Shown piece by piece: positions 1-7,658 of a DNA stretch of 64,000 bases. The DNA comes from Flavobacterium caeni. Its GTDB lineage: Bacteria > Bacteroidota > Bacteroidia > Flavobacteriales > Flavobacteriaceae. Under the pieces are notes generated by a model. It was not told the DNA's origin. It did not search any database and worked only from the letters and a program-made list of their open reading frames with translations. Every line of letters starts with the position of its first letter. The first letter of the stretch is position 1. Location: positions 1-64,000 of the forward strand of contig NZ_FMVF01000004.1 in assembly GCF_900101895.1 (NCBI RefSeq). Reading direction: 5' to 3'. Made by a program: the position numbers and the translations under genes.

Positions 1-83
1 CAAAGGGCGCAAAGTGTACGCAAAGATTACCAAGAATTGCTTTGTGTACTTTGCGTAAAACTCTGGAAACTTTGCGGTGAATT
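1..83. repeat. CGCAAAG inverted-repeat element, copy 1
   Basis: A gene-free stretch built from CGCAAAG-like words on the left (CAAAGGGCGCAAAG, ACGCAAAG) and their complements on the right (CTTTGTGTACTTTGCG, CTTTGCGGTG), so the RNA could fold into a long imperfect hairpin. The same word architecture recurs at 3998-4470, 12262-12480 and 60783-60887. The window begins inside it, so its left end is not visible. Confidence 0.65.
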
Positions 84-84
84 T

Positions 85-206
85 GGGCGTGCGGCGGTAG
101 ACGTCATTCGTTCCAAACAAACCTTTTGGCCGCCGTCGGGCTGTACGCTGCAATCTTTCGCTTCGTAAACTCCGCAAAAGGATTTCCGCTGCCATCCCTC
201 ACGCAA
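85..206 (+). repeat. REP-like dispersed repeat (ATCTTT...AAAAGGAT type), copy 1
   Basis: About 120 bp starting GGGCGTGC and ending GGATTTCCGCTGCCATCCC then TCACGC. The core pairs CAATCTTT with AAAAGGATT around a short loop. Related copies lie at 11464-11578, 24561-24638, 40628-40766 and, inverted, at 53942-54071. The copy here is uninterrupted and serves as a reference for the interrupted one near 40.7 kb. Confidence 0.7.
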
Positions 207-208
207 CT

Positions 209-265
209 GTCAAACGTCAAACGTCGAATGTCCAACGAGCGTTCGTTCGACATTCGACGTTTTAC
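209..265. repeat. GTCGAAYGTC iterated inverted repeat, copy 1
   Basis: Iterated GTCAAACGTC / GTCGAATGTC words followed by their complement (CGACATTCGACG), forming a potential hairpin just downstream of the thioesterase gene on the minus strand. Related stretches are at 11422-11456, 16325-16360 and 40902-40973. Confidence 0.6.
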
Positions 266-287
266 ACAATGACTTACGTCTTTCCTA

Positions 288-797
288 TTATAAAAACAAC
301 GCCTTGAGTTCAGTTGCCTCGCTCGGTTTCATTTTTCCGGCCAGCACCAAGCTGAGCTGTTTTCTGCGCAATGCGGCATCGAAACGTTCTTTTTCAAGAT
401 CGGTTTCTGGCGTGACGGGCGGTACGCTAACGGGTCTTCCCTGTTCGTCCACGGCCACAAACGAATAAATCGCTTCGTTGGCCTTGGCACGTACGCCCGA
501 TTCGCGGTCCTCGATCCAAACATCGATAAAAATCTCCATCGACGTGTTGAAACTGCGCGAAACCTTGGCCTCTATCGTCACCACACTGCCCAGCGCAATC
601 GAGCGGTTGAACGCCACGTGGTTCACCGATGCGGTCACCACAATGCGGCGCGAGTGACGTCTTGCGGCAATGCTGGCGGCGCGGTCCATACGCGCGAGCA
701 GTTCGCCACCAAAAAGGTTGTTGAGCGGGTTGGTTTCGCTTGGCAGGACCAAGTCGGTCAGTATCGTCAGGGATTCGGAAGGAGTCTTGGCTTGCAT
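288..797 (-). CDS. Acyl-CoA thioesterase, YciA/BFIT-like hotdog family
   Basis: A 169-residue cytosolic protein of the hotdog fold that would hydrolyse acyl-CoA thioesters. The conserved N-terminal segment NPLNNLFGGELLARMD carries the family's substrate loop, and VNHVAFNRSI with the following VTIEAKV strand matches acyl-CoA hydrolases. An in-frame start 27 bases further upstream exists, but a TACCTTTG -7 box (812-819) lies between the two, so the ATG at 797 is chosen. The C-terminal tail (FDAALRRKQLSLVLAGKMK) is charged and helical. Acyl-chain preference cannot be read from sequence. Confidence 0.88.
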   Translation of the reverse strand: MQAKTPSESLTILTDLVLPSETNPLNNLFGGELLARMDRAASIAARRHSRRIVVTASVNHVAFNRSIALGSVVTIEAKVSRSFNTSMEIFIDVWIEDRESGVRAKANEAIYSFVAVDEQGRPVSVPPVTPETDLEKERFDAALRRKQLSLVLAGKMKPSEATELKALFL

Positions 798-811
798 AGT
801 AGAATTTTTTG

Positions 812-819
812 CAAAGGTA
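812..819 (-). promoter_or_regulatory. Bacteroidota -7 box upstream of the thioesterase gene
   Basis: Reads TACCTTTG on the minus strand, a perfect TAnnTTTG match, 15 bp before the chosen ATG. No clear TTTG -33 element is visible at the expected distance. Confidence 0.55.
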
Positions 820-870
820 ACCACGGCGCATAAAAAAATGACCCGAAGGCCATTGTTTTTTTATATCGTA

Positions 871-1809
871 TTACAGTGTCTTGATCATCAACCAGGCATC
901 TTTGTTGGTCGTCTGGTGGATTTGCTTTAACGCTTGCTGCGCCTCGGCATTGGTGGCATAGCTTCCGTAAACCACAGGGAAATTCCCGTGTCTGTTGGGT
1001 TTTACACGACGCGCCTTGAACCCGGCCGCGACCAGTTCTTCATAGGCCTTTTGCGCATTGGCTTCGCTGCGGAACACGCCTGCGACAATGTGGTACGACA
1101 ATTTTTCTTCCTTGACCGTAAGCGTGACGGCAGGGATCGGGTTCTCGATCATAAATGTCGCCTGTTGGATGCGGTCCTGTACTTTCTTTTGTACGTTGGT
1201 CTCTACAATCAGGGTTTGTTCGGCCACATGGTTTTGGAACAATTTGTAGCCCACCGTGCCCGCTACGCCCAAGGCCATGACCAATACCGCGGCGTATTTG
1301 AGGTACGAGCGGCTTTCGCGTTTTTCAGGCGTGATGGCAATGGTTGGGACTTCTTCTTCAAGGATCTCGACTTCTTTTTTGTATTCCTCGCGTTTGACGG
1401 CAGGCGATACGAACGAGTTCAGTCCAAAAGATTCCTTGAGGTAATTGATGTTTTCCGAAGGCGAAAATACCACGTTCTTCTCGGTGTTAAGCGACAATTC
1501 GCCTACGTTCTTGAGGGTAAAGCGCTGGTTGACCTGCAAGATGCTGTTCCAGATCAGCACTTCGCTTTCGATCGAAGCGACGGCGCTTTCATAGGTAGTC
1601 TTCTCGGCCTGTGCGATGTGGTTGGCCAGCAAACCGTCGTTGTTCTTCAAATGCGAATTGAACGAAACCAGTTTTTTGGGCGGATAAAAAGAATGTGTAT
1701 TTTCGTGGATGTGCGCCGATTGGATCTCGGTCAAAAACGCCCCAAAACCCGGAACGGTCACACATTGGTGTCGGTATAATAGCTGTGATATGTACTGCTC
1801 AATCTTCAT
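871..1809 (-). CDS. HU-CCDC81-type and SPOR domain membrane protein
   Basis: A 312-residue protein with three parts: an N-terminal HU/CCDC81-like region (about 1-125, with VTVPGFGAFLTEIQSA near the start), a single transmembrane helix (about 170-190), and a C-terminal SPOR domain (about 234-312, SYHIVAGVFRSEANAQKA). SPOR domains bind denuded peptidoglycan at division sites, so the protein probably links a cytoplasmic DNA-binding-like domain to septal cell wall. This domain combination is typical of Bacteroidota. It is divergent from dprA and has its own promoter. The exact role is inferred. Confidence 0.85.
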   Translation of the reverse strand: MKIEQYISQLLYRHQCVTVPGFGAFLTEIQSAHIHENTHSFYPPKKLVSFNSHLKNNDGLLANHIAQAEKTTYESAVASIESEVLIWNSILQVNQRFTLKNVGELSLNTEKNVVFSPSENINYLKESFGLNSFVSPAVKREEYKKEVEILEEEVPTIAITPEKRESRSYLKYAAVLVMALGVAGTVGYKLFQNHVAEQTLIVETNVQKKVQDRIQQATFMIENPIPAVTLTVKEEKLSYHIVAGVFRSEANAQKAYEELVAAGFKARRVKPNRHGNFPVVYGSYATNAEAQQALKQIHQTTNKDAWLMIKTL

Positions 1810-1814
1810 AGAAA

Positions 1815-1844
1815 CAAAGTTATTGAATGTGTTAACAATCCAAA
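1815..1844 (-). promoter_or_regulatory. Promoter of the HU/SPOR gene
   Basis: On the minus strand TTTG, an 18-bp spacer, then TAACTTTG: close to the Bacteroidota consensus TTTG-N19-TAnnTTTG. The -7 box lies only 5 bp before the ATG, implying a very short leader. Confidence 0.55.
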
Positions 1845-1911
1845 ATTTTATTCACAATTTTTATCAACAATCCGGGTAAAATTTTATACTTTTCAGATTC
1901 AATGTTTTACT

Positions 1912-3012
1912 ATGCGCCACGAAGATTTGTATTATGTATTGGCCTTGCTAAAAGTAGAAGGCGTGGGCGATGTGCTCGCTAAAAAACTGCTCCAGCACTG
2001 TGGTTCGGCACGCGAAGTGTTCGAATCCAAGCCCTCCCAATTGTCCAAGATCGACCAAATCGGGTCGTATCTCCTGCGCAACCTTAAGGACAAAAAAGTG
2101 TTCCGGTTGGCCGAGACCGAACTGCAATTTATCCAGCAAAACCGCATCGATTTTTTGATGTTCGACCAACACGGTTATCCCGAACGGCTCAAACACTGTG
2201 TCGATGGTCCTGTGTTGTTGTTCCGGTCGGGCAACATCGATTTTCAAGACAGAAAGATCATCAGCATTGTCGGCACGCGCCAAATTACGCCGCACGGGTT
2301 GGATTTTTGCCGTAGCTTGGTGGCCGATCTGGCGCCGCTCGACCCCATCATCGTCAGCGGACTGGCGTATGGCGTAGACATTGCCGCGCACCTGGCCGCC
2401 GTCGAACATGGCTTGCAAACCATTGGCGTGGTCGCGCACGGCCTGAACCAGATTTATCCACAACGGCACCGACGCCATAGGGCAAAGATCGAACAAAATG
2501 GTGGTTTTTTGACCGAATTCTGGAGCGATTCCTATCCGGCGCCCGAGAACTTTGTACGCCGCAACCGCATTGTCGCAGGGATTTCCGAGGCCACGATCGT
2601 TATCGAATCGGCCGAAAAAGGCGGGTCGCTCATCACGGCCAACCTTGCCAGCGACTACAACCGCGAGGTGTTCGCCGTACCGGGTCGTCCTACCGATAAA
2701 TACAGCCAGGGCTGCAACCAACTGATCAAATCGCAACGCGCACATTGTTTGACCAGCGCCGCCGATTTGGTCTACCAGCTCAATTGGGACCTGCAAACCA
2801 AGCCCAGGGCGGTGCAAAAACAGTTGTTTGTCGCGCTCGATGCCGCCGAGCAAAAAATCTACGACTTCCTGGCCCAAAACGGCAAGGAGCTCATGGACCT
2901 GATTGCGTTGCGCTGCGAACTTCCCATCCGGCAAGTGTCGGCGGTTTTGCTTGGTATGGAACTCAAAGGCGTGGTGCGGCCGCTACCGGGCAAGCTGTTC
3001 GAGGCGGTTTGA
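1912..3012 (+). CDS. dprA: DNA-processing protein DprA
   Basis: A 366-residue DprA/Smf. In transformable bacteria DprA loads RecA on incoming single-stranded DNA. The Rossmann-like core shows SIVGTRQITPHG, IIVSGLAYGVDIAAH and GLNQIYPQRHRRHR, followed by GGFLTEF and IVAGISEATIVIESAEKGGSLITA, all DprA signatures. The last ~65 residues form the winged-helix DML1-like domain (LRCELPIRQVSAVLLGMELKG). An N-terminal helix-hairpin-helix-like region (about 1-60) precedes the core. It is divergent from the HU/SPOR gene and convergent with trpS, with one base between stops. Confidence 0.95.
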   Translation: MRHEDLYYVLALLKVEGVGDVLAKKLLQHCGSAREVFESKPSQLSKIDQIGSYLLRNLKDKKVFRLAETELQFIQQNRIDFLMFDQHGYPERLKHCVDGPVLLFRSGNIDFQDRKIISIVGTRQITPHGLDFCRSLVADLAPLDPIIVSGLAYGVDIAAHLAAVEHGLQTIGVVAHGLNQIYPQRHRRHRAKIEQNGGFLTEFWSDSYPAPENFVRRNRIVAGISEATIVIESAEKGGSLITANLASDYNREVFAVPGRPTDKYSQGCNQLIKSQRAHCLTSAADLVYQLNWDLQTKPRAVQKQLFVALDAAEQKIYDFLAQNGKELMDLIALRCELPIRQVSAVLLGMELKGVVRPLPGKLFEAV

Positions 3013-3013
3013 A

Positions 3014-3994
3014 TTACCCTAAAAATCCGAGTTTTTCGCGAACGCGCGACAGTACACCATTGGCTACTTGGGCTGCTTTTTGCGCCCCGTGCAACAGCGC
3101 CTTTTCGACCTCGTTGGGGTTGGCCATGTAGTGGTTGTATTTTTCGCGCTCGGTTTGGAACTTCGAAACGATCAACTCATACAATTCCTGCTTGGCGTGG
3201 CCGTAGCCGAAATCGCGGTTCACATTTTTGTATTTTTCGGTCAACGTTGCCACCTGTGTTTCGGTACCGAGCAATTTGTAGATTGCGAAAATCTTGCACG
3301 TATCAGGGTTTTTGGGGTCTTCGAGCGGCGTCGAGTCGGTTTCGATAGACATGACCTGTTTGCGCAGCGCCTTGTCGTCGAGGAAAATGTTGATGATGTT
3401 GTTGGCCGATTTGCTCATCTTGCCGCCGTTGGTACCCGGCACCAGCATCGTATTTTCTTCGGTGAACGGTTCGGGCAATACAAAGGTCTCGCCCATTTGG
3501 TTGTTGAAGCGCGCGGCCACATCGCGTGTGATCTCGATGTGCTGCAACTGGTCTTTGCCCACCGGTACAAAATGCACGTCATACAGCAAAATATCGGCGG
3601 CCATCAGCATCGGATAGGTAAACAATCCGGCGTTGACATCGGCCAAACGGTCGGCTTTGTCCTTGAACGAATGCGCCAAAGTGAGTCGTTGGAACGGGAA
3701 GAAACAGCTCAAATACCAAGACAGTTCGGCGGTTTGCGGTACATCCGACTGTCGGTAAAACACCACCTTTTCGATGTCCAAACCAAACGCGAGCCACGTG
3801 GCCGCGGTGCTCAAGGTGTTGGCGCGCAAGGTGTCGCCGTCCTTGATTTGCGTGACCGAATGTAAATCGGCGATGAACAAAAAGGTGTCGTTTTCGGGTT
3901 TCTTCGACAATTCGATGGCGGGAATGATGGCGCCGAGCAAATTGCCCAAGTGCGGCGTGCCGGTGCTTTGGATGCCTGTAAGGATGCGTGACAT
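3014..3994 (-). CDS. trpS: Tryptophan--tRNA ligase
   Basis: A 326-residue class I aminoacyl-tRNA synthetase charging tRNA-Trp. The HIGH-type motif reads PHLGN in SGTPHLGNLLGA-like context near residue 15, and the KMSKS loop reads GGKMSKSANN near residue 190. Length is normal for bacterial TrpRS. The ATG lies just inside the left arm of a CGCAAAG repeat (3998-4043), so the promoter must lie in or beyond that repeat. It is convergent with dprA. Confidence 0.96.
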   Translation of the reverse strand: MSRILTGIQSTGTPHLGNLLGAIIPAIELSKKPENDTFLFIADLHSVTQIKDGDTLRANTLSTAATWLAFGLDIEKVVFYRQSDVPQTAELSWYLSCFFPFQRLTLAHSFKDKADRLADVNAGLFTYPMLMAADILLYDVHFVPVGKDQLQHIEITRDVAARFNNQMGETFVLPEPFTEENTMLVPGTNGGKMSKSANNIINIFLDDKALRKQVMSIETDSTPLEDPKNPDTCKIFAIYKLLGTETQVATLTEKYKNVNRDFGYGHAKQELYELIVSKFQTEREKYNHYMANPNEVEKALLHGAQKAAQVANGVLSRVREKLGFLG

Positions 3995-3997
3995 AAG

Positions 3998-4470
3998 TTT
4001 AACCGCAAAGTTCGCGAAGATTTCGCAAAGCTTGCAAAGTTTTAAGGTTCATAATTTATTGATTACCCTTCGGATACCGTTTTTAAGCAGTATCTCATTG
4101 AAATTGATAAGAAGTCCAAGTTTAAATCCACCAAGCTTTAAATAAGTTAGCGTTTGGGCCAAGTGAATATTTTCAAGGGCGTTTACACTTTTTATTTCTA
4201 TCAGAAGGGTGTTCTCGACGAGTAAATCCAATCGATAGCCACAATCCAATTTTACATCCTCAAAGGTTAGGGGTAGCGCTTTTCCCTTTTCGACTAACAT
4301 TCCTGCTTGTTTGATCTTGAAGAAAAGACATTCTTGATAAGCCTTTTCCAGCAAGCCAGGTCCCAAACCTTTATGAACTTCAATGGCGCAGCCAATTACT
4401 TTTTTTGATATTTCGTTATCTGTCATCTGTCTTTGCTCCCTTTGCGGAAGACTCTGCGTGCTTTGTGGTG
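3998..4470. mobile_element. Candidate mobile cassette: inverted CGCAAAG arms enclosing a GxxExxY gene
   Basis: Left arm 3998-4043 (ACCGCAAAG, TTTCGCAAAG, TTGCAAAG) and right arm 4431-4470 (CTTTGCTCC, CTTTGCGG, CTTTGTGGT) are inverted relatives of each other and directly flank the GxxExxY gene. The outer ends ACCGCAAAG and CTTTGTGGT match those of the gene-less element at 60783-60887. The enclosed gene is visibly more AT-rich than its neighbours. Mobility is inferred, and no target-site duplication was identified. Confidence 0.45.
4049..4426 (-). CDS. GxxExxY protein (PD-(D/E)XK nuclease-like)
   Basis: A 125-residue member of the GxxExxY family, whose members resemble PD-(D/E)XK nucleases. 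The eponymous motif is GLLEKAY near residue 24. The nuclease-like core is YRLDLLVENTLLIEIKSV, giving an Asp followed by E-x-K, and AQTLTYLK is the usual following Q-containing helix. The cellular role is not established. The gene has lower GC and different codon use from dprA, trpS and the acyltransferase, and sits between inverted arms of an intergenic repeat, consistent with transfer as a unit. It may be a nuclease or a degenerate relative. Confidence 0.82.
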   Translation of the reverse strand: MTDNEISKKVIGCAIEVHKGLGPGLLEKAYQECLFFKIKQAGMLVEKGKALPLTFEDVKLDCGYRLDLLVENTLLIEIKSVNALENIHLAQTLTYLKLGGFKLGLLINFNEILLKNGIRRVINKL

Positions 4471-4531
4471 TCGATAGTACAAATATAATTCTTTTGTCAG
4501 AAGTTACCCATCATTGCGTATTTTTGGGAGC

Positions 4532-5290
4532 ATGAAAATTTTCAAATACCTTTTCTGGTTGTTGTGGCGCATCTGGTTTTATGTGCTTATCGCGGTGCCG
4601 ATACTGGTCATGCTGCCGTTTTTGCTGCTTTCGATCGCCAAGGAAAAATGGTATCCGTATTTTTTCATCATGGCGCGCATCTGGGCCAAGTTCATCCTGT
4701 ACGGCATGGGTTTTTACTACACGGTCAAAAAAGAACAGGAACCCGAGACAGGCAAAAGCTATATGTTTGTGGCCAACCACACGTCGATGACCGACATCAT
4801 GCTCATGCTGGCCACCGTAAGCAATCCGTTTGTGTTTGTGGGCAAGAAAGAACTTGCCAAGATCCCGCTTTTTGGGTTTTTCTACAAACGTACCTGTATT
4901 TTGGTCGACCGGAGCAGCTCCAAAAGCCGCATGGAGGTTTTTAACCGTGCCGAGAAAAGACTACACCAAGGCCTTTCGATTTGCATTTTCCCCGAAGGTG
5001 GCGTGCCCGACGACGAATCGGTCGAGCTCGACGCGTTCAAGGACGGTGCGTTCCGATTGGCCATCGAACACCAGATCCCGATTGTCCCGATGACTTTTGC
5101 CGACAACAAAGAGCGGTTTTCGTATACGTTTTGGAGCGGAAGCCCGGGCCGTATGCGCGCCAAGATCCATGCGTTTGTCCCAACCCAAGGACTGCCCATC
5201 GACGACAAGAAAACCATCAAGGACGTCAAAGAGCAGGTCAGGACCATCATCTACCACCAACTGCTTCGGTTCAAAAAAAAGAGCGCCTAA
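4532..5290 (+). CDS. 1-acyl-sn-glycerol-3-phosphate acyltransferase (PlsC-like), first of two
   Basis: A 252-residue membrane acyltransferase that would add the sn-2 acyl chain to lysophosphatidate. Catalytic motif I is NHTSMTD (H-x4-D), the substrate motif is FPEGG, and a hydrophobic N-terminal segment (about 8-35) anchors it in the inner membrane. The start at MKIFKYLF is preferred over a codon six residues upstream because hydrophobic anchors of this family begin there. A second, diverged paralogue lies at 9644-10378. The stop codon lies inside the terminator hairpin. Confidence 0.9.
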   Translation: MKIFKYLFWLLWRIWFYVLIAVPILVMLPFLLLSIAKEKWYPYFFIMARIWAKFILYGMGFYYTVKKEQEPETGKSYMFVANHTSMTDIMLMLATVSNPFVFVGKKELAKIPLFGFFYKRTCILVDRSSSKSRMEVFNRAEKRLHQGLSICIFPEGGVPDDESVELDAFKDGAFRLAIEHQIPIVPMTFADNKERFSYTFWSGSPGRMRAKIHAFVPTQGLPIDDKKTIKDVKEQVRTIIYHQLLRFKKKSA

Positions 5291-5306
5291 CCACAGCGCT
5301 CTTTCT
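5278..5306 (+). terminator. Intrinsic terminator of the acyltransferase gene
   Basis: AAAGAGCGC pairs with GCGCTCTTT around a 9-base loop. The TAA stop codon lies in the loop. Confidence 0.7.
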
Positions 5307-5352
5307 CGTCATTGCCCTCGGGCAACAACACCCTAACAAATACTAACTAATA

Positions 5353-7095
5353 TTAAAAACGGAAGCTGACTCCCGTGTAAAGCCCAAAGAAGTACGGCTT
5401 GAAATCGCCGCTGTCCTTGCTGAACGTGTTGATCTGGTACTTGAAGATCGGTTCGAAATTGGCCTCAAACGACTTGAGGAAACGGTACTTGACCCCAAGC
5501 CCGACATTTGAACTGAAATGCGTTTGGTTGAGGTTGTTGGCTTGCCCCAAGTTGGTCGTGAGCCCATCGGAGGTCAGCACGATTTTGTTGTCGCTCAAAA
5601 ACAAGGTGCTCAAGCCTGCGATTACGTTGAGCCCGAATTTTTTGTCGATGATGGCATACGACAACTCGACAGGCACTTCGATGTACCCCATTTTCTGGTT
5701 TACCGTACCCGAGAATTTATCGGTTTCCAAATCGCCTGCCGCCAATGATGCCGCTGTTCTATTGGCTTCGCGTCCGCGTGCCATTTGGCTTCGGCCAAAG
5801 TTGAGCGTCTCGTTGCCCTCGGGCATGTCTACGTTTTTGAGTCCGCCGTTGTCGATCGACGCATACAGTTCGACATCGTTGGTGTCGTAGCTCAGCGAAA
5901 CGCGGTTGACGCCGGTTCTGATCGACAGACGCTTGTTGATCGCATAACTAGCGCCGATCCCGTAACTCACCTGCGTATCGTAGCTTTTTGATTTTCCTGC
6001 GAACGTCGAATCGATAGGCGAACCGCCAGAGGCCGACCCGAAATAAATAGGGGCAATATTCGAAGTGACTTGCCACCTATTTAATTTGGGTTCTTGGGTA
6101 ACCTTGTTTTCTTTTTCACGTAACAATTCTTCCAACGCATTAGGGACGGTAGCAATGGCCGTCGAGTCTAATTTCTTTTGAGGATGGTCTTCTGCCGCGG
6201 CGACTTGATTGACGACGTTGGTTGTGTGTTTCTTGGTCGGGTCTGCTTTTTGATTGCCCTCGGCCAGCCCGGCTGCACCTTGGGAGGCCGCCGCTTCAGA
6301 AGATTTCACATCAAGATTATTTTGGGCGATGCCGGTTTCCTTGACAGGCTGGACATTCGCGGTTTTGTTGTTCAGGTCGGTCGCCTCGCGCGGTTGCTTT
6401 TCGGCCAAGGCCTCGCGGTTTGCGACAGATGACGGATTGGCGTCTTGAATCTTGTTCGATTGATTTTGGTTCGAAGGCGCATCGGCCAAGGCGTCGGTTT
6501 GGTTTCTATGGGTTGTCGGTCCGCTTTTTTGCGGCGCATCATCGGTACGGCCTGCGTTTTCCCGTTGCGCGACCCTTGTTTTAGGAGTCGGATACAACGC
6601 CCTTGCCGCCGGTTTTCCCGAAGTCTTTTTGACGGTCTTCTTCGGTGGCGTGGTCTGGACTATGGCACTTTCGGTATCGTTCAGATCTTTTTGTGAAACA
6701 CCTTCCGTTATGATTTCTTCACCAGTCGCCGAAACAGATTCGCCTGTAGCGTTCGCCTTGGATTCGCCGTTTGCATCCGCGTTTGCGACGGCCTCTTGTC
6801 CCACCGAAGGGCTGGTTGCAGCATTCTTGTTCGCGGGTGGGTTTGGTGCCTCGACGACAACGGCGTCGGACGGAGCCGTACCGTCACCAAACCATCCCAT
6901 ACGGTTGCCAGCGAGCAGCCCAACGACCAAGGCCGCGGCAACACCCCACAGGCGCCACCAAATAGGGACAGCCCTGCGTTTCTTTTTCTTTTTCAGCCTT
7001 TTTTCGAGCTCGTCCCAGGTGTGTTCGGGCGGATTCACCTCGAAGTCCTTGAACTGCTCCTGAAAGAGCTTGTCTATATTTTTTCTCTCACTCAT
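5353..7095 (-). CDS. Single-pass membrane protein with C-terminal outer-membrane beta-barrel-like domain, partner of the ECF sigma factor
   Basis: A 580-residue protein. Residues 1-40 are cytosolic and charged (FEVNPPEHTWDELEKRLKKKKKRR), followed by a transmembrane helix (about 45-65). A long Asn/Ala/Thr/Lys-rich disordered region (about 75-330) comes next, then a C-terminal barrel-like domain (about 345-580) with alternating strands ending in SFRF, as in Bacteroidota outer-membrane beta-barrel proteins. Its ATG overlaps the sigma factor stop (ATGA), so the two are coupled and the short N-terminal domain may act as anti-sigma. Topology is inferred: a TM helix plus barrel in one chain would span both membranes through the low-complexity linker. 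Confidence 0.7.
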   Translation of the reverse strand: MSERKNIDKLFQEQFKDFEVNPPEHTWDELEKRLKKKKKRRAVPIWWRLWGVAAALVVGLLAGNRMGWFGDGTAPSDAVVVEAPNPPANKNAATSPSVGQEAVANADANGESKANATGESVSATGEEIITEGVSQKDLNDTESAIVQTTPPKKTVKKTSGKPAARALYPTPKTRVAQRENAGRTDDAPQKSGPTTHRNQTDALADAPSNQNQSNKIQDANPSSVANREALAEKQPREATDLNNKTANVQPVKETGIAQNNLDVKSSEAAASQGAAGLAEGNQKADPTKKHTTNVVNQVAAAEDHPQKKLDSTAIATVPNALEELLREKENKVTQEPKLNRWQVTSNIAPIYFGSASGGSPIDSTFAGKSKSYDTQVSYGIGASYAINKRLSIRTGVNRVSLSYDTNDVELYASIDNGGLKNVDMPEGNETLNFGRSQMARGREANRTAASLAAGDLETDKFSGTVNQKMGYIEVPVELSYAIIDKKFGLNVIAGLSTLFLSDNKIVLTSDGLTTNLGQANNLNQTHFSSNVGLGVKYRFLKSFEANFEPIFKYQINTFSKDSGDFKPYFFGLYTGVSFRF

Positions 7096-7634
7096 TTTGC
7101 AGATATTGCGGTAGTGGTTTGTAAAGCCTCGATTTTATCTTTTAGGATCGTACGCGCGCGCGACAAATTCGATTTAGAGGTGCCAATGCTGATGCCGAGC
7201 ATCTCCGAGATTTCCTTGTGCGCGTAATTGTCGATCACATACAGGTTGAACACAAGCCGGTAGCGGTCTGGCAACTCCTGGATCAGTCCCAGCAGGTAGT
7301 CCATCGAAAGGTTGTTGTCGTCTATTTCGACGACTTCCTCATCGGCTACATCCTCGGTAATCAGGCGTAGCGAATGGTCTTTGCGGTACACCTGCAGTGC
7401 GTTGTTGATCATCAACCGTTTGGCCCATCCTTCGAACGAACCGGCAAACGCAAATTGTCCGATCTTGTCAAAAATAAGCATGAACCCGTCCTGTAAATTG
7501 TCCTGCGCCTCCTCGTAATTGCGCGAATACTTGAGGCACACGGCAAACAACTTAGACGAAAACAGTCTAAACAGTTGCTCCTGGGCCTTGATATTCTTTT
7601 TTTGGCAATCGAGTATAAGTTGCTCTAAATTCAA
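7092..7634 (-). CDS. ECF-type RNA polymerase sigma factor
   Basis: A 180-residue sigma-70 family protein of the ECF class. Region 2 (about 22-90) contains LQDGFMLIFDKIGQFAFAGSFEGWAKRLMIN, with the DNA-melting/-10 recognition helix. Region 4 (about 120-175) contains LPDRYRLVFNLYVIDNYAHKEISEMLGISIGTSKSNLSRAR, a helix-turn-helix for -35 binding. Translation appears to start at TTG. It is upstream of and overlaps the membrane/barrel gene by four bases, the usual layout for a sigma factor with its regulator. The target regulon is unknown. Confidence 0.9.
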   Translation of the reverse strand: MNLEQLILDCQKKNIKAQEQLFRLFSSKLFAVCLKYSRNYEEAQDNLQDGFMLIFDKIGQFAFAGSFEGWAKRLMINNALQVYRKDHSLRLITEDVADEEVVEIDDNNLSMDYLLGLIQELPDRYRLVFNLYVIDNYAHKEISEMLGISIGTSKSNLSRARTILKDKIEALQTTTAISAK

Positions 7635-7658
7635 AGGTTGGTTAGGGTTTTTGCTTGG

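Noticed and set aside
934..1779. 281-codon plus-strand frame opposite the HU/SPOR gene
   Set aside because: Antisense shadow; low-complexity Arg/Phe/Asp composition.
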